64,000 bases of DNA from Sphaerulina vaccinii (taxonomy: Eukaryota; Ascomycota; Dothideomycetes; Mycosphaerellales; Mycosphaerellaceae): positions 682,001-746,000 of the forward strand of contig JAKUDP010000011.1 of NCBI GenBank assembly GCA_022570795.1. The letters run 5' to 3'. Under the pieces are notes generated by a model. The model did not search any database and was not told the origin of the DNA. It saw only the letters and a program-made list of their open reading frames with translations. The first letter of the stretch is position 1, and every line of letters begins with the position of its first letter. A program made the position numbers and the translations under genes. Positions 31,699 to 41,916 of the stretch are shown one piece after another.

Positions 31699-34600
31699 CT
31701 ACCCAAGCAACCCCAACCTTTCAAACCCCTTCACAACAGGCGCCTCTTTCCTCTTCGCAGTCAGCGCCTCAAACAACACCCCCTCTCCACCCCAAGGACG
31801 ATGCATTTCAGGTCCCATACCATGCTGTCCAGGTTGTTGTTGTTGCACCTCACCCCTCTCACCAGCTCCAAAAACCTCCTCCAAACAAGCCTTAGCAACA
31901 CTTTCAACCTCCACAAACCCACTCTCGACAGCAAAAGCTCGCTCTCTCATACCTCTTCTCATTAGTCCCTCCACGAGACGAGAGACGTCTTCGCCGGTCT
32001 GATTGAGCCTTTCGATCAAACGTTCGATTGAGTTGACGAGGTACTCTTCTTCGTAAACCGTACCCTTCTTGCCCCTCGCGCGTTTGCGTTCTTCTTTCTT
32101 CCGATTCTTTGAAGTCTTACGTGTGGCGTCTGTTGCAACAGAACCTAGTAAATTACTTTTGTTAGTGTAGCGAGTCATGAATGTGCCTGCGCTAGTTGTG
32201 GCATCTGTAGGAGCTAGAGAGATGTCGTCTGGGATGTCTGGATGTGCGTCGCCCGAGTCTAGAAAAGCCATGGGGTCCTCTAATTTCTTAAGTCGGAGTT
32301 CACGAAGACGGGGGATTTGATGTTCCAGTTGCGTGGACATTTCAGCAAGAAGTTCAGTTGTTGTGGCTGAAGCTTCGATTAATCCTGGATCGAGAACTGT
32401 TTTCAGAAGTTCTGGTTGGCGGTATTTGGTGATGAGACGATTGGCTTCGGTGAAACTGTAGGCTTTGCAGAGAAGTCTGGTGGATTCGGGTAGGTCGTTG
32501 AGGTATTCGACATGGATTGTGGCTGCTGAAGTGTAGTCTTTGGATTCTTCGCAGCCTTCTGCTAGGTCGCGGGCTGTGGCGAGGATTTTCTCTTCTGGCA
32601 TATCGGTTGTGCAGGAGAGACATTCTCGCCAGAGAGAGCCGACGCTGCGGTAGGCTTCGAAGGCTGAAAGTGAGTCTCCGATGTACTCGTATGCTATGCC
32701 GGCTTCCTTGTACCTGTTGCGAGAGATGAGATAGTCGGCGTAGATGCGCATGAGCTCTGAAAGCTTCGCGCTGTCGTAGCGGTATAACTCAATGGCTTGA
32801 CTGTACAAGTCGTGCTTGATCGCATATGCTTTGACCTCATCGAAAGCTTCGAGAGCATGTAAATGCCCAAGAGCTTTTGCATACCGCTTCAGATCATTGT
32901 CGATCGCGAATCTTTGACGCAACGGCTCCTGATCTTGCAGTGATTGCAAATATGGCAGATACTCCCGAGGGTCTTTCTGAGATTGTTGAGCGACAAGCAG
33001 TGTGACATCGAGATCGTAAGTGCCGAGTGCGACGTCGTATAGTCTGTTCGCATCGGCAAGGAAGCAGATGTGGTCGACCGCCTGTTCGAGTTGTTCTTGC
33101 TTGCCTTGTTTTCGCAGTGAGGAGACGAGCGCAAGGCCAGCAGGGCTATCAGGCGGATTCTTGCAGACGTGTGCGGTGATGATGGACTGAAGGTATGTAG
33201 CTTCTTGTGGTCCGAGCACTTTCAAGAACGCATCGCAGATCTTGTTGACCTTTGAGGATGCTGCTGAGCTTGGTTGTGCACTGCCGTTCGTGAGCCCGTT
33301 GATGCCCGTAGTAGGAACTTGGGCTTTGAGGGTCTCCTTGTATATGGTCTGACTGACATCCTCTTCCGAAAGGGAGCTCAGTAACAGGTCAATATACTCA
33401 ATCTTCTTCACTTGCTTGACAAAGAGTGCCACATCATTCATGAACTGCTCAGGTGCGTAGTCATGGAGGATGTTCATATCCACCCTCTGCGTTCGACATA
33501 TCCGGAATGCCTTCTTGTAGTCGCGATTGCCAATCTCGTGTCGTATACCTGCGAGCACCGCGGCTCGTGGATATATGGTCTCCAGATTACCTCTCGGCAT
33601 TTGCAGCACAAGCGCATATGCACTAGGCATAATCGTGACAAGCTTCGCTCCTCGTTCGATATTCCTGCATCGTTCATACTGCTCCGGCTCATCGGGCGGA
33701 ATCTCCAGTTCTGCATTCGTATGCAAGTGTGCAAACTTGAGAAGGTGATTACTCGTAGTGTACACCAAATGTGTATGCGTGATCGAGAACGATGTGCAGC
33801 CGCTGATCTTCGTCTTCTGCAGATCACTGTGAATGTGAAGCAGGCCGCCGGGCGTAAGTCCAAACAGTATACTGCCAGCATCACTTTGCCAAACCTCAAC
33901 GTGTGGACATGACGTTGGTAGAGAGCCTATCAATTCCTTGGTTTTCAGATCATGAACAGCGCCCTTACTGTCCTCGAACAGTATCCGGTTGTGATTAGTA
34001 GGACGAAATAGATATGCCACGTCAGTGTCAACGCGCATATCAGAAGTGCCAAAGTCGGAGACCGTGCTAACTCTTGTGCCCTGTTCATTTGGTGTTGACG
34101 ATAGGACCACTATTCCATCATCTTCATCAAAGCATAGTTGTCGTCCAGCAGTTCCAGGCGGCGCGTCGAGATGTAGAGTCTCTAGTATAGCAGCTTTCTT
34201 CGCCGGCGTAGCGCCATAGTTGCACTGCAGAACCGAGATTCTATTCGAGTGAAGTACAGCAATTCTCATGCCAGTGGAGTCAACTGCCACGTCTATTGCA
34301 TTATCCGGTAGCTCGATCTCGTCAAAAGCCATGGGTGGCGGCACGTTTGCTGTGCGGAGCGGCGTAACCTTCAGATTCCTCCCGTCTATCACAGCTACAG
34401 TGCCATGATCAAATGGAGGCTTCACACTGCCGCGTGAAAACTCGAAGGAGTAGCCGAGAAGTCTCATCCCTTCTCCGGTGTGGCAGACTAGCTGCAGATG
34501 CTTCTCCGGATGCCACTTCGTACACACACTTCCCTCTCCAGGCCCACCTCGCAGTATTTCTTGCTTCAAGTAATAGTGATAATTGCCCATGGTCCATAGC

Positions 34601-35628
34601 TGCACTCGATCCTTCATGCTCACAGCCAGAACAGTCGAGTCAGAATTCCAGTCCAGAGCGATCTCACTTGCAATGGTGTTGCACTCTTCAGGGCTTAGTC
34701 GCAGCGAGAATTCGCCATGCCGCAGCCCATTTCGTTCGAAGAACACCACATCAATCTTCCCTTCCAGATCTGCCCTTCTCTGGATACCCGCAACAAGCTG
34801 CCCACTAGGCTTCCACGCCAGCGCACCTTCCAACCCATCAACAGGTTCCGACACAGAATCCAGCACTCCCTCTCTCGAGTAAACTCTGATAACTCTCCTC
34901 CTCCTCCGCGAACCCTCATCATCATCAGTCCGTACCTCAAGCAGACTATTGACAGCCACAAATTCCCCATCACCTCTCCAACTAATCCCAACCTTTCCAT
35001 CATCAAACTCAGACAAAATCCCCTCATCAACCTTCTCAGGTACAGTGGGATCCTTCAAACCCTTCGCTCTCGCCCCCGGCCCCAAGAATTGCGTCGCCTT
35101 CTTCCCCCACCCAACATCCACATGATTTGAAATTTGCACATCCTCTGGTAAGAGATCAATAGAAGCCGTACCTTCAAATTCTCGAGTCATGAAAAGTAAG
35201 GTCGAGACTTTCGTGGCTATGATGAGAAGTTCTTCATCTGGTGACCATTCTGCTGCGGAAATTCCTGCGTCTACTGATCCGACAATCTCCACACCTCCAG
35301 AATCTTCGGCCACGAGAACTATATCCCCGCCTTCGAGGATCAGGGAGATGGAACCTGAGTCTGGATGGGAGTGCAGAGCTAGGATCTTGTCGAAGGGTAG
35401 ATCCGGGTTTGGAGGTGGTGCGTCCCATGAGGCGATGAGGATGCCATCTTCTGGTTTGTACGCGTTTGATGTGAAGCGCTTGAGAGTTATTGATGGGTCG
35501 GATTCTGTGGGTCCGAAGGCGCAGATGATGTTTGTGCCATCCCAGGCTGTGGCTGTTAGAGGTGAAGAAGAGTCGTTCGGTGAAGAGAAGTTTATGGCTT
35601 TGTGGGAGATGTTGCGGAGGTTTCTCAT
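31699..35628 (-). CDS. ELP1: Elongator complex subunit 1 (Elp1/Iki3)
   Basis: Scaffold subunit of Elongator, which modifies wobble uridine (cm5/mcm5/ncm5 U34) in tRNA. 1309 residues from ATG 35628 (MRNLRNISHKAINF), intronless; family proteins are about 1250-1350. The N-terminal half forms WD-type propellers (for example DVGWGKKATQFLGPGARAKG and KWHPEKHLQLVCHTGEG). The C-terminal half is an alpha-solenoid (YDVALGTYDLDVTLLVAQQS, DPREYLPYLQ), with the conserved KKEERKRARGKKGT basic tRNA-binding segment followed by EEEYLVNSIERLIERLN close to the C-terminus. Convergence of these motifs is diagnostic. The reverse strand carries long antisense frames that are shadows. Confidence 0.97.
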   Translation of the reverse strand: MRNLRNISHKAINFSSPNDSSSPLTATAWDGTNIICAFGPTESDPSITLKRFTSNAYKPEDGILIASWDAPPPNPDLPFDKILALHSHPDSGSISLILEGGDIVLVAEDSGGVEIVGSVDAGISAAEWSPDEELLIIATKVSTLLFMTREFEGTASIDLLPEDVQISNHVDVGWGKKATQFLGPGARAKGLKDPTVPEKVDEGILSEFDDGKVGISWRGDGEFVAVNSLLEVRTDDDEGSRRRRRVIRVYSREGVLDSVSEPVDGLEGALAWKPSGQLVAGIQRRADLEGKIDVVFFERNGLRHGEFSLRLSPEECNTIASEIALDWNSDSTVLAVSMKDRVQLWTMGNYHYYLKQEILRGGPGEGSVCTKWHPEKHLQLVCHTGEGMRLLGYSFEFSRGSVKPPFDHGTVAVIDGRNLKVTPLRTANVPPPMAFDEIELPDNAIDVAVDSTGMRIAVLHSNRISVLQCNYGATPAKKAAILETLHLDAPPGTAGRQLCFDEDDGIVVLSSTPNEQGTRVSTVSDFGTSDMRVDTDVAYLFRPTNHNRILFEDSKGAVHDLKTKELIGSLPTSCPHVEVWQSDAGSILFGLTPGGLLHIHSDLQKTKISGCTSFSITHTHLVYTTSNHLLKFAHLHTNAELEIPPDEPEQYERCRNIERGAKLVTIMPSAYALVLQMPRGNLETIYPRAAVLAGIRHEIGNRDYKKAFRICRTQRVDMNILHDYAPEQFMNDVALFVKQVKKIEYIDLLLSSLSEEDVSQTIYKETLKAQVPTTGINGLTNGSAQPSSAASSKVNKICDAFLKVLGPQEATYLQSIITAHVCKNPPDSPAGLALVSSLRKQGKQEQLEQAVDHICFLADANRLYDVALGTYDLDVTLLVAQQSQKDPREYLPYLQSLQDQEPLRQRFAIDNDLKRYAKALGHLHALEAFDEVKAYAIKHDLYSQAIELYRYDSAKLSELMRIYADYLISRNRYKEAGIAYEYIGDSLSAFEAYRSVGSLWRECLSCTTDMPEEKILATARDLAEGCEESKDYTSAATIHVEYLNDLPESTRLLCKAYSFTEANRLITKYRQPELLKTVLDPGLIEASATTTELLAEMSTQLEHQIPRLRELRLKKLEDPMAFLDSGDAHPDIPDDISLAPTDATTSAGTFMTRYTNKSNLLGSVATDATRKTSKNRKKEERKRARGKKGTVYEEEYLVNSIERLIERLNQTGEDVSRLVEGLMRRGMRERAFAVESGFVEVESVAKACLEEVFGAGERGEVQQQQPGQHGMGPEMHRPWGGEGVLFEALTAKRKEAPVVKGFERLGLLG

Positions 35629-35970
35629 GGTTGCTGTTGTTGCAGAAGATGACAAGGATTACGAGTGTTTCTTGTCGTGAAGTTCATGAGCATGGCTTGG
35701 ACGTTGTTCGTTGCAGAAGTTGAAGTCGAAGGCGATATAAAAGTTTAAGAGATTCTGAAGTCAAAGCGGAGTCACCTCTAACGAATCAGATCACTCCAAT
35801 CGGTCAAGTATGAGAAAGAGGTCACATTGTTCACAACGCGTTGTAGAGTGACGTATGAAATGGCTTTAGAGGTATCTGTACAATGCCATTGTGTCTATGC
35901 TCGCTTTCTGAAGCCACTTGATGTCTCCTAGCCCTTGATTGCCCATGTCTCCGCTCCTTCCTCAAATCAT

Positions 35971-36339
35971 CTATTGGTTCTTGTACGTTTGCCACACTGT
36001 AGCCTCTGTCAGTGCCTATCTTTCCACCCCTCGCGCTACGGCGAGCATTTTCCATCCTGTACTTACCAGCAATGCCGAACGGGAGTCCAAATCCAGTAGC
36101 TGTGCCATATGTTAGCACTCCGTTTCCACTCTCCTTCCTCTCCACTCTGGTGGTTCCTCACCCATGAAAGCCCAGTATCGCACAGCAAAGAACTTCGTCA
36201 TTGGGTTGAATGGAATGTTGCTTCGTGGTCCCTCTGGGTAGTGGTATGGCGAGCCGAACTGAGCGCGTGTTGTCGAGAAGTTGCGGCGAAGAGCTGCGGT
36301 TGGTGCGCGACGCGCGATGAGGCGGGATTGGGAGAGCAT
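35971..36339 (-). CDS. COX8: Cytochrome c oxidase subunit 8 (VIIc-type)
   Basis: Small inner-membrane subunit of respiratory complex IV. Model: exon 1 36162-36339 (ATG 36339), exon 2 36067-36099 (33 nt), exon 3 35971-35996 (26 nt); introns of 62 and 70 nt with GTGAGG and GTAAGT donors, consistent phases, 78 residues. The N-terminus is an Arg-rich mitochondrial presequence ending near RRNFSTTRAQF. The mature part reads SPYHYPEGPRSNIPFNP, then a single membrane helix (RYWAFMATGFGLPFGIAVW) and a short QTYKNQ tail, as in fungal Cox8. The two tiny 3' exons are easily missed. Confidence 0.93.
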
Positions 36340-36983
36340 CTTCAATCTGTGTTAGCGAGGTCGAGGTGGTGGTCGCGGTATTCGTACTGTGAGTGTGTGG
36401 CTCAACGATATCGTGGTGAGAATGGAGAGTAATTGAAAGTGCTTTGGTGTGCAATGAATGCTTCGATGATTGAAGCTCAGCGGCTCCTGCCGCCGAGCCG
36501 CATGATATGAATTCACTTTGACATCCGAAACGCACAGCCACTTCTTCGACCTCAACAACAAGAAGGCGTTCTCCATCACACCATGGCTCCCTCTGACCGA
36601 GAAGCCGGGCTCGTCATCCACGACCCGAGGACTCTTGGGCTCGTGCCGCGAGTTGCCTGACGGTTATAAACGCTGGATGATGGGTCCACTTCAAGCATTG
36701 AAGCCGAACTTCTACCATTGCTTGTGTAACAGACAACAGGCACAGGCAGCTGTAGCCTCTTCTCACTATGTAAGTATACCACTTATTCGTTCTCTACGAG
36801 ACGCGTATACACGCCAGGGCCAAATCGCATCTGTGGCTCGCTGGAGTCAAGCGATCAAACACGACAGGAACGATCCTCCCGCGAAGTTACAGGCTGCTGC
36901 TGCACGCCATCTCTTCATCTGTATGCTTCGCGCACTGGACATCGCAGCCAGATCCACCTGCGTCGGTCACATCGACTAGCAAC
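36340..36983. other. Intergenic, no gene supported
   Basis: Divergent spacer between COX8 and the RING gene. An open frame at 36518-36979 has no ATG near its start and no motif; not called. Confidence 0.4.
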
Positions 36984-37943
36984 ATGACAAAGTACCCGCT
37001 GTTGATGGAGGAGCTTCAACGATCAGTGGAAGAGCTCGAACGATCAGACTGCACCATATGCTGGAAGAAGCTCGTTGAGCCAACGTTAGAGGCCTGTGGT
37101 CACGTCTTCTGTGAGTAATGCCTTACCATCTGGCTTGAAAAGAACAACAGCTGTCCTTCCTGCCGACAAGTGCTTGATGACTTTATCGGACGCGAAATCT
37201 GGGCAACCAGAAAGGTCATCGAGCTCATCCCGTCGTGGGACTGCGAAGAGGGATCAGATCAGCGGCTCCATGTTTCTATCGTCTCCACGCTGAGTCTGGG
37301 GCGCGGCACCTATTACATACGATCGCGTAGGGAAGACATGATCGAGTACATGGAATGGCGCGAGAAGCTACGGACCCTATGGCTAGAGGCTCGAAACGAG
37401 CAAATCTTGGACAGCCGAAAGAGGCGTGCTGTGCGAAACAACATGAAGCAATGGTTGGACAGTCGACGGCGCTCTGCTGCTGTTTCTCCAGCGCGTCCAT
37501 TCCTGCAGTTTGGCATCGTGCAGACCGTGGTTGCTGTATTCTACATTGCGAATCAGCCTGACTACCTAGTCTCCGGAGAATTACTGACCACATCACTCTC
37601 TTTACTAGCAGGCATCTATCTCGGCTTGCGCAGAATCTACCCATCGACTGATCAGACTATAATCGAGCAGCAGACAGAATGCACAGAAGGGCCCACCGAA
37701 GAGCTGGAACATGTGGAACGCAAGCGCGTCCTGCTTTGCAGCAGGAGTCTCAGCGAGATATACATACCGTCTCCGCTTTGTCGTCGCGTTCTAGCTTGGG
37801 CTGATTCTGGTGATGGTCTAAGCCATTGTCTGGAAGTCACGCCCTTGAGGTTCTCCCCGGACAATTTTGGCAGAGACTACTTTCGCATTGAACAGTATAT
37901 GAGAGTCGTGGAGAGGAAAGAAAAGGATCGGCCTCTGCTCTAG
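36984..37943 (+). pseudogene. C3HC4 RING-finger protein gene interrupted by one in-frame TAA
   Basis: Frame from ATG 36984 to TAG 37943 is open over 320 codons except for TAA at 37116-37118 (codon 45). All eight RING ligands are present around it: C23, C26, C38, H40, C43 before and C46, C57, C60 after the stop, with the L-x-x-W of an E3 ligase (CLTIWL). Downstream is a basic region and two hydrophobic segments (about 180-205 and 220-235), so the intact form would be a membrane-associated RING E3-like protein. Treating GTGAGT at 37111 as a donor would give a 40-nt intron that removes C46 and shifts the frame, so splicing does not rescue it. The rest is undamaged, pointing to a recent mutation, readthrough or a sequencing error. 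Confidence 0.7.
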
Positions 37944-38039
37944 TGGCGCAGATGAAACATCTTTGAGCAGTATGCGACAATTTGCGCATATTCTAAGAAT
38001 TGCTCGCCTTGGACCGACTCCAAGGCTGTTGCTGGTAGA

Positions 38040-40165
38040 TCAGGACAATGTGCACACCTTAGCACGAAGACAGAGCCAAATCACGAAAGCCGCAATACTT
38101 GGCAGCTCCTCAAATATGTACGACCAGTGCCACTCCTCAATCTTACTCGACGGCTTGGGATACCAGACCTCCACTCCCTGTCGTTCAGACTTCACAAGCA
38201 GATCACGGCGCTCTGGCACTGTCGGCGGCCAATTAGCATAGAGCAGCGGCGCCAGCAGGTCCACGTATATGAGCCAATCGCCACCGGGACTCAGCGCGTG
38301 CGTCCACATGTGTTGACACCTCAAATCGTGGCTTGGTCGAGCACGAGACGATTCATACTCTCGCCATGCCAGGCTTGACGCGATCGTCACCACAAGCAGA
38401 TGGTACCAGAGACCTTGCTGCAGTATGACTGATGAAAGGCGATGCCCAAAGGACGCCCGAAGATGGCTGTCGCGCTCCAGCAGATTCGAGTTGAGCCGAG
38501 CTGTGGGAATAAATCGCATCGGCAACCCAGCCAGCCTCCTAGGCAGCAACTCGCGCGAGATTGTCAGAAGAAGATATGGACTCAGCCAGGCGCCACTGCG
38601 ATATCTTCGACGGATCATGTAGTGGCCGCAATGCATTCCAGAGACAAGACTCTCCACAAATCGACAGAGTCCTGTGAACAATGCAATATGCAGCATCAGA
38701 TTCAAGTGCCTCGAACTGCTGGCTTTGATGAGTGGGCGGCCTGTGGATACGAGAGCCAGAAACGCCAAGTTTAGTACTGTCTTCTGCATGACCGATGCAT
38801 AAGGGCCCATGCAGTAGCACAATTGTACAACGCGCTGGCGCCATGCGAGCATTGGAAGACGCGTCATGTTGAAGCCAAATCTGGCTATTATCGCTCCTCT
38901 TACAGTACCGACAACCTGTGGCACGCGGTCAGCAAGCAATCGGGGATGGTGGGTGGGGGAGGTGGAAAGGAGGTGGTGGATCGACGAGCTTGCGCGGAGG
39001 TTCACCACCGACACTCCACACGCGAAGCTTCACAACGAAGGCCTCCGGCGGTCAACACGAATTTTGGGATGCGAGGCTTACCCATTTCTGTCGCTGGGCG
39101 ACGTGTGCAGCAAGCGTCTCCGGTACCAGGCCCCACTGCAGCTGTTCATGGCAGTATACCGTATGCCAACCCAAGCCATTGAGAAGCATGCCAGCAATGA
39201 TATCCTCCATCAGCACCCACTCGTCGAAGCCACCTATGTCCACGATGGCTTGTCTCCGGAAGACTACTCCTGGACCGGTCTCCCATGCAGCATCAAGTGT
39301 ATCGCGTTGCACCTGGTCCAGGTAGTTGTGCACATGCATTGACTGATACAGTGGATCGTTTCGAGGGACATTGTAGAAGCTCTGCGGCACGATTGCGACA
39401 CCAGCACTGGGAGTCCGGAGCAAGTGTCCGAGACAGGCGCGGAGAAACTCGGGCTCGATGATCATGTCGCAGTCTAGGAATGCACAGAAGTCTACCTTGT
39501 GGTCATCTGTGATGGAATCCAAATACGCCAAAGCCGCATTCATGTTGCCGGCCTTGTAGCCTTTCTTGGAACCCGCTCTTCCCGGACGTCGATGATAGAG
39601 GAGCTCACAAGGAACTTCTCTTCGCAGCATCGTAACTGCTGCTTCGAGCTTGTCATCGTTGCCATCATCTCCAACCAATACACGCAACTTCGAGCTCGTA
39701 TAGTCTTGTATACAAGCGGCACGAACAGTATCAAGGACGGTATCAACGTCTTCTCCACAGCTCACGATTATGATATCGACGTACGGCACATGCTCTCCGA
39801 CAAGTCGGGTCTTGTTTCGAAGTCGGACTCCCCGCCACATGCAGAACCTCCACACATCTTGGACCAGGGATACCGCTACAGTCGTTCTGTCAGCTATGTC
39901 TGAGCTTTGATTGGACTGGCATCATACCTAAGAGTACAGCTTGCCAGCAGATGTACAGGATCGGGACCAGGACATGATCATCTGTGTGTGCCTCTCGCAC
40001 GCCACAGATGAGCAGGTGAATCAAGAGGGCTTGCGTAAACCAGGTCAGCAGCGTAAGAGGCCGCCATATTGCTTCTGCGACTCGTCTCTTTTGCAGTTGC
40101 TGTGTTGTGCTTTGTGGTAACAGCTCTGGCAAACATTCGACTATAAAATCTTCAAAAGGTGACAT
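38040..40165 (-). CDS. Membrane-bound family 2 glycosyltransferase
   Basis: Processive-type inverting glycosyltransferase (GT2; cellulose/chitin/hyaluronan-synthase-like fold). Model: exon 1 39928-40165 (ATG 40165), exon 2 39082-39875, exon 3 38040-38915; introns of 52 and 166 nt with GTATGA and GTAAGC donors; 635 residues. Two membrane helices near 45-80. Catalytic motifs in order: DDG at 149-151, DCD (DxD) at 214-216, ED at 303-304 and QRQKW at 340-344 (Q-x-x-R-W variant with Lys for Arg). Several helices follow (about 375-410, 425-450, 500-530). The donor sugar is unknown. Divergent from a UDP-sugar-modifying enzyme gene 352 bp away, which suggests a joint role in a cell-surface polysaccharide. 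Confidence 0.88.
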
Positions 40166-40517
40166 CAGTCTAGTAGCTAAGTCGGAGCTGGACCTGATCA
40201 GCAAAGCTAATGACAATGCGCTGGCGGTGCTTCAGAGAAGTACTCGACCCTTCGGAAATGGCTTACTACTTTAGGAAACTCCAGCACCACGATAGCTTCC
40301 GATCTCGTGTGACCACACATGAAGTCGTGTTACCTCAACACAACGCGGACGTGAAGTAGTATCAAAATAGCAACGAGAATGTGGCGGGGTGAAGCTCGAA
40401 TGCGTATGCCACGCTCGACTTGCTTGCAATGCCCTGTTTGAGGAAGGATCATGCACTGTTCCGACCATATAACGACTACACCCCTGTGACCAAGTGGAAG
40501 ATTGGAACAGCATCACC
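40166..40517. promoter_or_regulatory. Bidirectional promoter, GT2 / UDP-glucuronate decarboxylase-like
   Basis: 352 bp separate the two start codons. No clear TATA or known site is seen, but the spacing favours shared control. Confidence 0.5.
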
Positions 40518-41765
40518 ATGACTGTACAACATATTGCGAACGAGTGCGTGGTTCAACGCATCCTTGTGACAGGAGTCAGTACAGAGCATTCCACAGTGGA
40601 GAGATACAGACTTACACATTTCTCATGGCATCTAGGGCGCAGGCTTCATAGGCTCAAGTCTAGTAAGAGAACTACTTCTCCAGGGACACGATGTTACTGT
40701 GCTCGACAACTTTTGGACAAGCTACCCAACAAGCCTAAACGAGTTTCGGAGCAACGTCAAGTTCACCTTCGTCCAGTTGCATACCCCACTCCATCTCTGT
40801 ACTGCGTAACGCTTACAGATGTGTTATAGAGCTGATATCACGAGTCCGTTTCCTAAGGATGTCCCACGATGCGATCGTATCTACCACCTCGCCTGCCCTG
40901 CGAGCCCGCAACATTTCTCAAAAGAACCGGCAAACATACTCGATACATGCTATCTAGGCACAAGAAATGTACTTGAGAAGGCCAAAGAGTGGAATGCCCG
41001 ACTTCTTCTCGCTAGTACATCTGAAGTGTCAGTCACACTGGTCTATGATTAGATCATGAGCTAAAAAGTTATGTTTCCAGCTACGGCCAAGCGGAACGAA
41101 ACCCACAAGACGAAACATACTTCGGCAACGTCAACTCCTTCGGTCCAAGATCCTGCTACGATGAAGGCAAACGCGTCGCCGAAGCTCTTACATATGCCTA
41201 CCGCTTACAATTCCCCACATCTCTCGAAGTCCGCGTCGCTCGAATCTTCAACGCCTATGGTCCAGGCATGCATGCTAGTGACGGCCGAGTAGTCTGCAGC
41301 TTCATCGGCGCGGCGATACAAGGTGGAAATCTAGTCATCACCGGAGACGGAAACTCTACCAGATGTTTCCAATACGTAGACGATTGTGTCTCTGGGCTGA
41401 TAAGTCTTATGGAAAGTTCGTGGGAAGGCGGACCAATCAACATTGGAAGCGAAAAGGAGTTTACGGTCAAAGAGCTTGCTGATATGGTTGTTGTTGCTGC
41501 AGGTCAGCCGGCAACAACGAAGATTGTGTATCGGGAGGCTTTGCCTGATGATCCTGTGCAGAGGAGGCCGGATTGTACGTTGGCGAGGCAAGTTCTGGGT
41601 TGGGAAGCGAGGACCGAGTTGCAGGAGGGACTGAAAAGGACGGTTGAATGGCATGTTAAGCTTGAGGTTGCGAAGATGCCGCCGAGTCCGGAGAGTGCGG
41701 GCGAGTTTGTTTTGGAGCTTGATACGTATGCTTCGCCGGTGGCGTCTACAGGACTCGTATCGTGA
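40518..41765 (+). CDS. UDP-glucuronate decarboxylase-like (UDP-xylose synthase) SDR
   Basis: Extended SDR acting on a nucleotide sugar; in the closest family UDP-glucuronate is decarboxylated to UDP-xylose. Model: exon 1 40518-40574, exon 2 40636-40775, exon 3 40830-41027, exon 4 41081-41765; 359 residues, all phases consistent. The second intron's donor (GTTGCA at 40776) is weak and its exact position is uncertain. Motifs: GGAGFIG at 19-25, DNFWTS in beta-strand 2 region, DRIYHLACPASPQHF, the active-site STSEVYG and Y158-x3-K162 (YDEGK), then ARIFNAYGP, DGRVVCSF and TRCFQYVDD. These follow UXS rather than UDP-glucose epimerase. The gene is compact and paired with the GT2 gene. Confidence 0.88.
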
Positions 41766-41799
41766 GGTGCAATGCATGAGATCGATCAGATCCTCGGTC

Positions 41800-41875
41800 C
41801 TGGACGAGATGGGCTAGCAAGTATCTCTGAGAGTTTAGTCTTCTCTAAGAAGTGGCTGTCTCCAAAGCTTGTCGC
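41800..41875 (-). repeat. Dispersed ~80-bp intron-like element, copy 4
   Basis: Minus-strand copy with the core AGAGATACTTGCTAG (41816-41829) and an upstream part (GCGACAAGCTTTGGAGACAG) that aligns with GCGCTGAGCTTGAGAACAG of copy 1. It lies 42-117 bp beyond the stop codon of the F-box gene and may belong to its 3' UTR. The most diverged copy. Confidence 0.45.
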
Positions 41876-41916
41876 CTTAGTCGTATCGAGCTCATTGAGA
41901 CATTCATTATGTTTCA

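Noticed and set aside
35189..35680. 163-codon open frame antisense to ELP1
   Set aside because: Shadow of ELP1 coding sequence with no independent motif.
36518..36979. Open frame of 154 codons upstream of the RING gene
   Set aside because: It begins with TTG, has no ATG near the start, no domain and no clear third-position bias; likely the 5' flank of the RING gene.
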